From Blattamonas nauphoetae (lineage: Eukaryota; Preaxostyla; Oxymonadida): 55,976 bases of DNA. The translations under genes were made by a program, and so were the position numbers. A model generated the notes under the pieces. The model was not told where the DNA came from, did not search any database, and worked only from the letters and a program-made list of their open reading frames with translations. Of this stretch, positions 1-9,822 are shown in pieces; within the stretch, counting starts at the first letter, position 1; every line of letters starts with the position of its first letter. The stretch is from NCBI GenBank assembly GCA_033064195.1, contig JARBJD010000420.1, positions 1 through 55,976 of the forward strand. The letters run 5' to 3'.

Positions 1-1820
1 CTGATCCATTGCTTCACAAAGTCATTTCCATCTCGAAGATCAAAGTAGATTGACTTCACTCCTGATTTTGTTTTGATTGCTGATGCAACTGAGAGAGGCT
101 TCAAGTGTGAGATCAACTGTGTGTTGTCATCAGAGAATAAATTGTCAAGAATGAGATCTTCCATTGTTTCGAAATCGTATGTTATGTAGAACTGTGTTGG
201 TTTGAATTCGTCTTGTCTCTTGTGTGCCATCAGAAATTCATGAGTTCTATTGTTCAGAATGTGTGGAACATAAGGTCTTGGTGTTTTATCAAGTGAGATC
301 TTCTTCATGTGTTTTCCATCAAGATCTTTGCACTCTCTGAGATGCTTCTCAAAATCTCTGCTGTAGTTTTTATTCTTCACTTGGAATCCTCTTGATTGAC
401 AGTATGGACAGAGCTTGTATCCAGTGATTTTCTCAGGATCCACAATGAACATCACATGAACGAGAGAAGCAGTCAGTGGAATCATCAGGATGGGAAGAAC
501 ACGAGCATCGTCATTTTCGTTGACAAACGACTGACTTTGGAAATATCGTTTCTTGTCTTCATCGTATTCATAAATGTGAACTGTGAAGTTGAACTTCATC
601 ATTGCTTTCTCTATGTCACATGCAATATCAAACCCAGGATAGTTCTGAAGATGTGGAGTCAATTGTCGAGATTGGAGATGAGTGAGATTCATCCATTGTG
701 CGAACAATCTGTAGGCTTCACTGTTCCTCATATTGATTGATAGTTTCTTACCTTGAACTTCAGGAAGTGTCAGGAATGATAGAGCTTGAAAGAAGCAGAT
801 ATTGTACTCAGAATCAATGTACCGAACGTTTCTCGTTTTGATGTGTTCAGTGAGTATTGCATTCGCTTTTCCTGCAACTGGGAATCGATAGACTGCAACT
901 AGAATGGAGTGGAATGCGATGTACATTGTCTTCGTATCCATCAGTGTTCTCTCTTGTGATTCTTTGATCAGATTGATCGCATATTTTGAATACTCATTAA
1001 TATCTCCAGCACTTCTTATCACTGTTGGGAAACTCTTCGATGTGTTCTCCAATTCTGGTCTGAAGTCATTGTATGTTGTCTCATCTTTGTCTTTTCTTTC
1101 GATGATCTTTCCAAAGTCAACACTAATTTTGAATGGATGATCCTTCTCTTTATCGAACACTGCATTGATGAAGGTAGTGATTTCTTCAACGTTCTTCAAG
1201 TGATTGTGGAAGTACAGCTGATATGGTTTTCCATTGTCTTCAACCTTCTCGACTTCATTCTTTTTGAACTTCCTTCGTGCATTCATGAGACAAGAATTGA
1301 ATGCTGCTTTATCTCGTGGTTCAGCAAGTAATATGCATTCTTCAAATCCATCGAATGTCTGCACTTCTCTCTTTTCCATTTGTTCATTTTTCTTTTGAAT
1401 GATCAACAGATTCTTCATCCAATGATCCATCAGCTTCTCCTCAATTGATTTCAGTTTCCACGTCATTTTGAACACTTGCTTCTTCAGTTCATCTTTGTTC
1501 ACTCTTGGATTTTCTTTCATGATTTGCATTCTTGCTTTGCTGTCTTCTTCATTCATCATTGCATTGTTATTGTTCTCTTCAAGTTTGTGAATAAAATCAT
1601 CAATCTGATAGTTGGTAATATTCCTTATTTCTCCTTCAAAATGGAGATCTGGATTCTTGAGCATTGACAGAAGATATGCTCTCTGATGTTGGTAGTTTCT
1701 ACTGCTTGGCTTGTATGTTCGATCATAACCATGTTCATCCTTGAAGTCGAAGGTGGTGTTCGGAAATAGCTCACTTATTTTCGTGATGCTGTCTGTGACA
1801 AATTTCAGTGTCGCCGCCAT
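1..1820 (-). CDS. Polinton DNA polymerase B, N-terminal part
   Basis: The frame is open for about 606 codons from an ATG at 1820 to the window edge, so the polymerase domain itself is not seen. About 550 residues in, the sequence YITYDFETME gives the Exo I (D-x-E) signature of a family-B 3'-5' exonuclease, after a cysteine pair (CPYC) like the zinc knuckle seen before the exonuclease in viral PolB proteins. The N-terminal half is lysine- and glutamate-rich and unrecognised. This protein-primed polymerase replicates Polinton DNA. The start is supported by the T-rich promoter-like motif directly upstream. Family identity is a motif-level inference. Confidence 0.82.
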   Translation of the reverse strand, partial: MAATLKFVTDSITKISELFPNTTFDFKDEHGYDRTYKPSSRNYQHQRAYLLSMLKNPDLHFEGEIRNITNYQIDDFIHKLEENNNNAMMNEEDSKARMQIMKENPRVNKDELKKQVFKMTWKLKSIEEKLMDHWMKNLLIIQKKNEQMEKREVQTFDGFEECILLAEPRDKAAFNSCLMNARRKFKKNEVEKVEDNGKPYQLYFHNHLKNVEEITTFINAVFDKEKDHPFKISVDFGKIIERKDKDETTYNDFRPELENTSKSFPTVIRSAGDINEYSKYAINLIKESQERTLMDTKTMYIAFHSILVAVYRFPVAGKANAILTEHIKTRNVRYIDSEYNICFFQALSFLTLPEVQGKKLSINMRNSEAYRLFAQWMNLTHLQSRQLTPHLQNYPGFDIACDIEKAMMKFNFTVHIYEYDEDKKRYFQSQSFVNENDDARVLPILMIPLTASLVHVMFIVDPEKITGYKLCPYCQSRGFQVKNKNYSRDFEKHLRECKDLDGKHMKKISLDKTPRPYVPHILNNRTHEFLMAHKRQDEFKPTQFYITYDFETMEDLILDNLFSDDNTQLISHLKPLSVASAIKTKSGVKSIYFDLRDGNDFVKQWI

Positions 1821-1843
1821 TTACTACAAATTAAAAAATCAGA
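1821..1843 (-). promoter_or_regulatory. Polinton late-promoter-like motif before PolB
   Basis: Read on the minus strand, a T-run, then ATTTG and a TAGTAA stretch touch the ATG. The same layout precedes most other Polinton genes in the window. Confidence 0.55.
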
Positions 1844-1863
1844 AAATAAAAAAAGTTGAGCGT

Positions 1864-2253
1864 TTATTTCTGTTTTCTCTGATGGGGCTTTATCGTTGCC
1901 TTTAGCCAGGAATCAAGTCTAATTCTGAACACCTCACTTCCACCAATCTCTCGATATGTGAATGGAAGCAGAACTTTCGTGTACTCACCTACGAGCTCAC
2001 AATTGTATTTCTTCAGTTCATTTTCGACGAATGATTGAGTGTAGTGACGACGTTTTGCTACGTGGGGTCTGTTTCCTTGATTCCACAACTTTGGTTTTAT
2101 TCTCCATTCAACTCCCTCATGAACATACGTCACCGGCACATTATTTCTGACATACCCAGAGACCAGCGAACAGTTCTCTTCTCTCATTGACTCAATTAAT
2201 GCTTGTTCTGAACATACTCGACGTCTTTCCTTGTACATAGCAGTTGGATTCAT
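1864..2253 (-). CDS. Polinton ORF B, modular protein
   Basis: This is a 129-residue protein with two copies of an approximately 50-residue module. The module reads roughly as a Q/KxxLIESM start, NC-(S/E)-LV-(S/G)-xY, a PVTYxHEGVEW turn and an x(I/V)xPxxW(x)4RPH end. The second copy begins with YTQSFVENELKKYNCEL and is nearly identical to a module in ORF A. The pattern recalls the small DNA-binding repeats of homing-endonuclease-like viral proteins, but no zinc-binding cysteine set is evident, so function is unassigned. The gene straddles the inner boundary of the TIR, so the other Polinton end holds only its first half. Confidence 0.7.
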   Translation of the reverse strand: MNPTAMYKERRRVCSEQALIESMREENCSLVSGYVRNNVPVTYVHEGVEWRIKPKLWNQGNRPHVAKRRHYTQSFVENELKKYNCELVGEYTKVLLPFTYREIGGSEVFRIRLDSWLKATIKPHQRKQK

Positions 2254-2275
2254 TTAATACAAATAAAAAAAATTC
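2254..2275 (-). promoter_or_regulatory. Polinton late-promoter-like motif before ORF B
   Basis: On the minus strand the sequence reads T-run, ATTTGTATTAA, ATG. It is conserved in the TIR copy at 47053..47074. Confidence 0.6.
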
Positions 2276-3960
2276 AAAAATGAAAATTCTTTCGTTGTTT
2301 TCTCAGTTCTGGATTTTTCACTAGAAACGAGGATCAATGGGTTCGATCACTCATTTCTCAACTATGTTCGTTTCGTTCCAATTCGTCGCGTTTTGGATTC
2401 TCCGGAACTGTAGGATCATCATGGTATGCTTCCTTTTTTGGATTTTCCGAACTTTTGCAGAGATATTGGAGGTTTCATGATCGGTCGTGGATCTCGGAAC
2501 TTTTATGTAAAAAGCAGTATGCCGTCTTCATTTCTCTCTTGTTTTAGACTTGTTTTAGCTGTTTTTGATGGAATTGCCACTTGTTTCTCACTCATTAGCA
2601 TTTCATTTTTGGTCCCACTTCCGACTTCGTTTTCTCGTTGTTTCCTCTTTTTTACCACTTCATTCATGTTTCTTTCTCGAAAACTTTTTCTCAAGTGTTT
2701 CGCACTAATTCCCGTTTACTGAGTTTTCCGGACTTTTGCAGAGATCCGCCATTCAACGGCTCACTTCATATCTCGGAATTTTTCCGGAAAATCCAACATT
2801 TCACATACATTTTTGAATCATTTTTGTTGTTTTTAAGAGAGAAAAACCTGAACACAGACCTAATTTTCACTATTGGTGTCACATTTCACGTCATTTTTAC
2901 GTTCGTCAATTTCCCTCTCAGTTTCATACTTGCCCGTTTCATTGTTGGTTGTTTCGCTTTCTTTTACTCTGTTTTTGTGAAAAAGTTGATGAAAACTCGA
3001 CTAAAACGATGTGCTAGTGAAGTGAGAACGGCCCACAAAATAGAAGTGATATGAGCAAAATGAAGAGGAGTAATGGTTCAACTCGAGGTGAAATGTGGAG
3101 AGAATGATGTGAGAAAGAAGGGGCTGAAGTGGTGTTCAAACATGCAAACACTGTGAAAAGCTGTGAAATGACGAATCGAAAAAGTGAAATTTTGAGACAA
3201 CTATCCGACAAAAAATTCTGAAAATTTGAGCACACCTTCCTCTAACAACGAGAAAGAAGGCGCAATATGTGAAAATCGGGGCAAAAATGTAATAGTGTGC
3301 ATGTTGTGAAGAAAAGAGTCGTCAAAACGGTGAAGTGAAGAACCAACAAAATGAAACTAAGGAAATGCACTACACGTCTCGCGTCGACTTATGTTCGTTA
3401 AAATGATGTAATAACGGAGTAAATGAAGTGAAAGTAGTGAAATGTGAAAATTCATGAAAAAGTGTCCGAAACTTGTGGTGACAAATGTCGAGATCCACCG
3501 AATCGTCACCTGACGTCGGGGAAGGAAATGGAGTGCAAAAACGTTAATAGGGGACGAAAGCGGTCCAGAAAATGATAGTGCTGAAAGTCCAAACCTCCCA
3601 GAAAAAAATTCGAGATTTTGACCATGGATATGGGTCGGATCAAACTTTTTTTTCAGAAAGTGGTTTTTATCGAAAATCCTACCTTTCAAAATGATTTCCG
3701 TCACAATCAAACGTGTTTGAACACAATTTGAGCCGTAAAGCAGTTCATAGTAACAAAATCGGAACATCGACTTTTTTGGTCACTTTTTGGACCTAAGTTC
3801 GGTACGCAGTTCGACGAATTCTCAACCGATTTTGATCAAACCTCTTTTGATCGATGACCTACAGTGTCCCCGAGATTTTAGAATTTTTTTCGGAATTTTT
3901 CGAAATGGTTCTCACATTGGATTCGACTGATTTGTGGTCAAAAATAGATTCTCAGTATTT
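2276..3960. repeat. Gene-free interior of Polinton TIR
   Basis: No convincing gene is seen in about 1.7 kb. Open frames exist on both strands but are low-complexity shadows. The stretch contains recurring phrases such as CCGGACTTTTGCAGAGAT and variants (near 2450 and 2725). It is shared in inverted orientation with 45366..47052. Confidence 0.6.
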
Positions 3961-4554
3961 TCATGACCTTTCGTGGTACTTTCTCAAGTGAGGACGGTCT
4001 CCAAAATACAACCAATTGTCCAAGCGAACGTAAAACTCATTCTTTGTTCGTAAATCGCGATATTTGAATGGCTCAAGTACCTTTGTGTATGTTCCAATGA
4101 GTTCACAATTCTCTTTTTTCAATTCATTTTCAACAAACGATTGTGTGTATCGTTTTCGTTTATTCTGATGAGTTCTGAATCCTTTCATCCATTTTGATGG
4201 GATCACTATCCATTCAATTCCTTCGTGTCGATATGTTACTGGAGTACTTGAATGAGTGTATTCAGAAATGAGTTCACAATTCTCATTTTTCATTGATTCA
4301 ATAAGCTTCTCTTTTGTGCACCGATTTGCTGGTCGAAGATATTTCTGACGATTCAGATGTGGTCTGTATCCTTTGACGAAACTATTGACGTACACTTGAT
4401 AAGTTTCATCAGGTTTCTCTTCGAGATAATATTCGAAAGTGCTTCCAGTGAGATATGTTGTTCCTTGTCGATTGAGAGTTGGAGGTGATTTCATTTTCAA
4501 ATCTTCTTTATCCAAAATTTCCAGTAGTTGTGTTGGTGTCAAGACGCTGCTCAT
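3961..4554 (-). CDS. Polinton ORF A, modular protein in the TIR
   Basis: This 197-residue protein is encoded wholly inside the TIR. After an N-terminal segment beginning MSSVLTPTQLLEIL come three related modules of about 50 residues. Each has a core of NCEL(I)xxYT, then a P(V/F)(T/K)Y turn and an xxW ending near RPH or RTH. The ATG at 4554 is chosen because the T-rich promoter-like motif abuts it; an in-frame TTG upstream is rejected. The module is the same as in ORF B. It may be a DNA- or end-binding protein, but that is inference from its TIR location and basic charge. Confidence 0.7.
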   Translation of the reverse strand: MSSVLTPTQLLEILDKEDLKMKSPPTLNRQGTTYLTGSTFEYYLEEKPDETYQVYVNSFVKGYRPHLNRQKYLRPANRCTKEKLIESMKNENCELISEYTHSSTPVTYRHEGIEWIVIPSKWMKGFRTHQNKRKRYTQSFVENELKKENCELIGTYTKVLEPFKYRDLRTKNEFYVRLDNWLYFGDRPHLRKYHERS

Positions 4555-4580
4555 TTTATACAAATTAAAAAATTGAATAA
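4555..4580 (-). promoter_or_regulatory. Polinton late-promoter-like motif before ORF A
   Basis: On the minus strand: T-run, ATTCAATTTTTTAATTTGTATAAA, then ATG. The copy at 44748..44771 is almost identical. Confidence 0.6.
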
Positions 4581-4682
4581 AAAAAGAAATCGACTTTGTT
4601 TTCTGAAAGTACTCAAAAAAAACTTCAAAAAAGACGCTTCAAAACGAGGTCATTTTTTGGCAATTATTTTCGAATTTACAGT

Positions 4683-4855
4683 AAAATATTGACTACTCTG
4701 AAATGTCAATATTTCAGTAGTAAGTGAGATGGAAATTAGAATGAGTCATATAAAAAAAATCAATTGGCTTTGAGATTCAAATTGATTTCTCGTTCCAATT
4801 CTCCTAGGAGTATCACCAATGGCAATCTGGTTCCCATTTCGTCTATATCACTACT
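4683..4855. other. Short gap between Polinton end and Merlin remnant
   Basis: No gene is seen. A small inverted pair (CAGTAAAATATTGAC at about 4679 and GTCAATATTTCAGTA at about 4707) lies at the Polinton edge. Confidence 0.35.
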
Positions 4856-5955
4856 ACAGTGGTGACAAATGGATGGGCTGGCTATCACGGCATCGAATCG
4901 CTAGGCTTCAGACACCAAGTGGGAATTCACAATCGAAATGAATGGGTGCACAAAGAAGGATTTACGACAAATCACATCGAGGCGTGCAGGCGGTGTCTCC
5001 GACAGTGTCTTCCTCCAAATGGTGTACCCCGTTAATTTCACGACAGTTATTTCTATACCAAAATGGATCGGGATTCTGGACACTCCATTTTGGACGGCTG
5101 TCAAGCAATTAGTCGTGCAACACGAGACGATCTTGATACCATGGTGGAAATGGCTGAAGAAGAAAAGTCGAAGCAGAAAGATGTACTGGACGAGAGAAGG
5201 AAAGTGACTGAGTTGATCAAACAGGAGAAACAAGCAATAAAACTATCGAAAATGGAAAAAAACTGTTCCAAAATGACATCTCTACAAGCATCAAGCAATT
5301 GGAACAACTGGAAGTCTAGCGAAGCCAGGCTGAACATTCACAGAAGGAAGTCAAAATCGAAAAAAGAAAAAGGAAAAGAGATGTGCTCCCAGTCTCATCA
5401 ACTTCATCCTCCTCGTCCTGTGAGTCAGAACATTTTGAACAACCGATTCAAAAGCAGAAGAGATTGCCCATCATTCGTTCCCCTCGAAAAGGGAACTTCG
5501 AGGACTATCTGATCCCAGCAGAAATAGAGAGACTGTTCTATGAGTACCATTCACAAAGGAAACTGAGATCGATCGATAGCGACGTGGAACTCTTCAAGAA
5601 GCACAATGGAGCAGGGAATATTGATGATGTTGATCGGGATGGGAATTGTTGGCTTGCCTCTGTCCTTTCTCAACGAACTCTACATGAACGAGCAAGGCTT
5701 CATCCACAAAAGCCAGAAGATGACAGTGAATGCCTGAATGTGATGAGACGGCTGACCATGGACGAGCTTGAAGCAAACACAGCCCTTTATGAACATCTCA
5801 TGGCTTTTCGACCAGATTGCAGCACTGAAGAAACCTTCAATGCCAGAGGACGAATGGACTACACGGACGGAGCTCTGGCTGAACTGACAGCTCTCTCTGT
5901 CTTTCTTGGTCGACAACTCGTGATCAGAGTGTTCCACTTTGCGGGCGAAGTCTGA
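4856..5955 (+). pseudogene. Decayed Merlin transposase with OTU-like domain
   Basis: This is a broken relative of the transposase at 9823..12082. From about 4860 the translated remnants match the second half of the DDE catalytic core: a GW(A/S)GYxxI segment, HNRNEWV and TTNHIEA. A lysine/glutamate-rich coiled-coil stretch (about 5063..5400) follows in a second frame. An OTU-type domain with the nucleophile motif DRDGNCWLASVL (about 5626..5680) then runs to a stop at 5955 in a third frame. At least two frameshifts and internal stops separate the parts, and the N-terminus is missing. The catalytic His of the OTU domain is not visible before the stop. The same order of domains as the better copy argues that the fusion is genuine. 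Confidence 0.72.
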
Positions 5956-6296
5956 GAATAGTTTTCTAAAATTGAGAAAAATGTGGTAAAATTGAGGTGA
6001 AGTGCTTGAAGAATGAACTGAGAGCGTGAAGAGATGACACCTGTTGGTGTCTCTTTCACTTTCTCATTGAAGACGTTTGAGGTTGTTTGTTTCGTTCATT
6101 AGTTGTTGTTGAAATGGTGAAAGATTGTGAATACATGGGTGAAAATCTTTGACATCAGAGACAAAATTCTGAATTGAATACCCTCTCTGATTGGTTCCAG
6201 CTGTCCTTCAACTATAAAGTCAGCACATTGGACCGAATCCAAATTCGAGTTGTGAATCACGATTTCAGATTTGGGTCCTCGAACATTTTTTGATGA
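5956..6296. other. Gene-free stretch
   Basis: No gene is recognised. It follows the Merlin remnant and ends at the TA target of the mariner-like element. Confidence 0.4.
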
Positions 6297-6309
6297 TACA
6301 GTCTGAATC

Positions 6310-6425
6310 GTTCAACATCGCAGGAAAATTGTTCAACATCGAACAAAATAGTTCAACATCGAACAAAATAATTCAACATCGAAATCGAATTGTTCAACAT
6401 CGAACAAAATAGTTCAACATCGAAC
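6310..6425 (+). repeat. Subterminal iterons, left end
   Basis: About six imperfect copies of a 20-bp unit centred on GTTCAACATCGAACAAAATA. The array is mirrored at 7085..7215. Confidence 0.8.
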
Positions 6426-7084
6426 AACACAAAGCCTCTCCTTCATTTGTGTGCCTTCAAGCCTGAATTGAATCTGTTCTGACACAAGAGTCGAACCGGA
6501 TTCGATCGAAGACAGAATTCCTCGATCAACTGGGACAATTAGGAATAGTTAATCATGGGAGATGAGAACCTTAGTTGACCAGAACGTCTATTTCTTCACT
6601 CTTTTGCCACATGTCCATGCATTGAATCTCACAACTGCTCAACTTTCTATTACACGATCATCCATAGCAAAGACATCAAAAAAAGTGAAGTTGAAAGTAA
6701 TAGTTGACAAACCCAATTCGGATGGTGGCCTTTTCTTGAGTTCCGATGCAAAATCGTGTCTGACAACCGTGGTCATGAACATGAACTGCAGTGAAAGGAG
6801 ATGAATGATATTTTTGATGACAGAGGGGGTGAAAATCAGAGTCAAACTGACTGTTTAGGCCTGAATACCGAGAAAGGGAAAACAAAAAATGTGAAAACAA
6901 TTGTTGTCGACAATGATGAATGGAAAAGGTTGAAAAGTTCATTCTTTTTCCGACAGAATCTCAAAATATTGATAAAAACGTTAGATCCAATACTTCTGTC
7001 CACAATACACCTATATTTTGCATGTATGCCCGTTATTTTGAGTGTAGTGCTGCTGTTTCTCGTCATTCAATTTTCTTCTTCGAT

Positions 7085-7215
7085 GTTGAATTATTCGATT
7101 TCGATGTTGAATTATTTTGTTCGATGTTGAACAATTTTGTTCGATGTTGAACTATTTTATTCGATGTCGAATTATTATGTTCGATGTCGAATTATTTTCC
7201 TGTGATGTTGAACTA
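7085..7215 (-). repeat. Subterminal iterons, right end
   Basis: Inverted counterpart of the left array. Units read TTCGATGTTGAATTATTTTG on the plus strand, with some GTTGAA to GTCGAA variants. Confidence 0.8.
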
Positions 7216-7226
7216 TTCAGACTGTA

Positions 7227-7554
7227 AAAATGCTGACACACATCTTTCAACCTTTTTTCAGTGAAATCAACGAAGTGTCAGACTTGCTTTCATTTCTGAA
7301 TTGTTCCTCATCATTTCTGAACAATCATTCTCATTTCTGAGCTTTTCATCTTCAATTTAGTAAAAGTCTACATGTAATTCTGAGTCGGATTGGATTTACT
7401 AAAGGGAATCTGGAAGACGCATTCTTTGTCATTTTTTTCTCTCTATTGTCAACAAAAAGTAAATTTTACTTCAAATATACGTCCATTTGTGAGATTATAT
7501 CAATAGTCGAATCCTTGCTCGATCATAGATTTTGAATCGACCCTTTACAGAAAA
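7227..7554. other. Gene-free stretch with orphan TTTCTGAA repeats
   Basis: At about 7287..7350 there are three units of the type CATTTCTGAAcaATCATTCT. They resemble the end repeats of the element at 12162..13967, so this is probably a remnant of that family. No gene is seen. Confidence 0.4.
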
Positions 7555-7613
7555 TGGGCTGGACACGTACCGAGCCAAAAGGCTCGGTCAGGCCGGTATA
7601 GGCCAGTATAGGT
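7555..7613. repeat. Orphan transposon end with palindrome
   Basis: CCGAGCCAAAAGGCTCGG is a perfect hairpin, followed by GGTATAGGCCAGTATAG. The same palindrome plus CCAGTATAG forms the right end of the element at 14618..17173, so this is a solo end of that family. Confidence 0.55.
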
Positions 7614-7762
7614 AGGAATGACAAAGAAGCTCTTGTGACGGATTATAAACTAAACCGCGTCTTCCGGATGCCAAGGGCAACCTGACGAAATCTGAGAAAG
7701 ATTGGTTTGATCAATCTACGATTTCTTGTTAAAATCTCATCTACGGTACTACTTCCCGGAGA

Positions 7763-9378
7763 ATGGACGTATCAACTCGTGTGTTGTCTCGTGAAGTATT
7801 TCTGTCGAATTTTGATGGAACAGACGACATTCCAGCTTCAAGAAAGAAATCACTTTGTCGATCGAAACAATTCAAAATTGAGAAGGAAACCCAGGATGAT
7901 CTCACTCTAAACACACTCCAACAATCATCTGCAATGGATGAATGTCAGGTCGGATCTTCTTATTCCTTACTCCTCCTCCCAGCTGACTCCAACAATCAAT
8001 GCTCTTCTGAATGCCATCAACACGGACTCAACTGAAACAATCAATCACCATCTCACAGAGCTAGCATCACTGACACGACACATTGGTTTCTGTTCGGAGT
8101 TTGTTGAATTGAATGGGATTGATTCACTGGTTTTTGTGAAAAGCAGAATGACGCAGGAAGATATCAATGTTTGCTTTGTTGTTCGGTCATTTGGTCAGAA
8201 ATATCTGATTCCACTGATTTGTGATTTGAGTATGTCCTTTGTTCTTCGATGAATACCGCCAGCCGTCCATGAATCGGAAATCGCCGAATCACTTTTGCTC
8301 TCAACCCTTCCTCGTGATCTGGTTCATCTTTTGTGGACAAGCGATGTTCGGACAACAGAACTGGTATTTCCTACTCTATCTTCACTTTCTCAGATTCTCA
8401 AAATCTTCGTCAATGTTGGTCTCGACGAAGCCGAACTGTTCCAAAACAAAGTCGGGACTGCCCTTCATGAAGAGATCAGCTTCTTTCTGCGGAAGACCCT
8501 CCCAAAGCACCTTGAACGATCTTTCGATGAAGAAGGAGCTGGTTATATTTCTTTTTCGTCGCTCGACAAATTGTCCGAACTCTGCCTGAAGATTCTGAAC
8601 ATTCTTGTGAAACGGAATCAGAGGGTGAGTGTGGCCAGCGAGTTCGTTGATTTTGTTGTCCCTCTTCTTCACCACAAATCAACAACCGTTGTCATGCTTG
8701 TCCTCCGCCTGTTCTGCTTCACGATTTCAGACGATGCAGTTGTGCGGGCGATCGAAAGTTCCATCCCAATCGTCGACGTCGACGGGGAGACACGCTCGGT
8801 CCAAGTCGTCGGGCTGTTGGCTGATCTCTTCGACAAACACCTCAACAGAATCCGCACGGACTGAGACCAGATGCAAGTGTTGCGGAGCAGAATGAACGAG
8901 AGCGATGCGATGATGACCATTGACACCGCCGGGACAGATCGGTCAGACAACACCAACATGGTGTCGCTGACGTCGCAAGTGTGTGCGAACTGTGGAGTGT
9001 TGGAATACGTCTCCAATCTCTTCGCCCAAATTGTGTGTTGGGAGTGTCGAGCGCGTGAAATGCTTGGGAAGTGGGGTGTTCGTTCACTGATCGGAGAGTG
9101 CCTGTCATTCTTCCACAAAGAACTCCAAATCGACTCCCCTCCGAACGAGCTGAACCCAACCGTCAAATGCTCGTGGATGGACACCGAAAAGTCAACCAAA
9201 GACGTCTCCGCACGACTGGTGCAGAATTGCTTGTTTTGTGTTGCCAAGAAGCTGGAAGTCGACATCGATAGGAACGTGCGTGTGTTGTGGTTTCTCTTTC
9301 CACAAGAAGCCAATCCTGGAGAAACCTTGTTCTCCATGTTGACACTGCTGACCGCACGAGTCCCAAACTTGGTTCCAC
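7763..9378 (+). CDS. Unrecognised multi-exon host gene, 5' part, cut by Merlin insertion
   Basis: Three exons fit one frame: 7763..7948, 7983..8229 and 8263 onward, with introns of 34 and 33 nt (GTCGGA..CCCAG and GTATGT..GCCAG). The N-terminal half is leucine-rich and helical, reminiscent of ARM/HEAT proteins, with no domain I can name. An in-frame TGA at 8862..8864 is followed without frame change by about 170 more codons of protein-like sequence, including a CANC...CWEC cysteine pair (about 8983..9042). So either the gene is disabled or two genes abut. At 9371..9378 the octamer GGTTCCAC is the target duplicated by the Merlin element. The reading frame resumes exactly at 14119. Confidence 0.6.
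7949..7982 (+). other. Predicted 34-nt spliceosomal intron
   Basis: GT at 7949, AG at 7982 after a pyrimidine run. Removal joins two open frames in phase 0. Confidence 0.6.
8230..8262 (+). other. Predicted 33-nt spliceosomal intron
   Basis: GTATGT donor at 8230 and CCAG acceptor at 8262. Splicing restores the frame in phase 1. Confidence 0.6.
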
Positions 9379-9822
9379 GGCATGAGTTCAGCATATATGG
9401 GACGGTTCAGAACGTATGGGTTTTGCGATTTCTGAGCGACATGCTGCTTAAAATCCATCCAAAGTAATGTAAGCCTATTTCTCACTTCATTTTCACCATT
9501 TCACGACATTTTTGAGACAAAGAATGTATTATTTTGTACAAAAACACCGAAATGAAAATAGATGGTGTTGAAGACAACTATCCACAATTCCATGCTCAAC
9601 AACCAAAGAACGACGTCGCGTAGTGGGATTAGAATGTTGCTTGAGTAGGATCCGGAAGTAGCCGCGAAATAGGGGAATTTGGCGTGGTATCGGTTTTTTG
9701 AGGTTGTACGAAGCCATTTTTGAGCACACAGAATGGTCCAAGAAGAAAGCAAAAATTGGATAAATAAAACGGAGAAAAAGCACACAGAGCCGGATTAATG
9801 GTTCAACACAGTATTGGAAGCA

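Larger units (their letters stand above)
1..4682 (-). mobile_element. Polinton/Maverick, polymerase end (partial)
   Basis: This is the terminal part of a Polinton, running off the left edge of the window. From its outer end at about 4682 inward it holds ORF A, a gene-free stretch, ORF B and a family-B DNA polymerase. Positions 4682 back to about 2108 match 44650..47219 in inverted orientation, which defines a terminal inverted repeat (TIR) of about 2.57 kb. The two ends are clearly diverged, so they more likely belong to two copies than to one fresh insertion. The part in this window looks whole. The integrase, if present, is outside the window. Confidence 0.85.
6299..7224. mobile_element. 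Non-autonomous Tc1/mariner-like element with iterated ends
   Basis: This is a 926-bp element flanked by TA on both sides (6297..6298 and 7225..7226). Its outer ends are inverted repeats of CAGTCTGAATxGTTCAACATC. Inside each end the roughly 20-bp unit GTTCAACATCGAACAAAATA is iterated about five to six times (6310..6425 and, inverted, 7085..7215). The interior has no transposase-like frame. TA duplication and CAGT ends fit the IS630-Tc1-mariner group; the iterons resemble transposase-binding arrays. It is presumably mobilised in trans. Confidence 0.8.

Noticed and set aside
2426-3235. Open frames on both strands inside the left TIR
   Set aside because: Low-complexity, Phe/Ser-rich, not conserved as protein in the inverted copy at 45.4..47.0 kb.
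6310-7215. CRISPR-like array of 20-bp repeats
   Set aside because: Units are contiguous without unique spacers, are mirrored at both ends of a TA-flanked element, and the context is eukaryotic.
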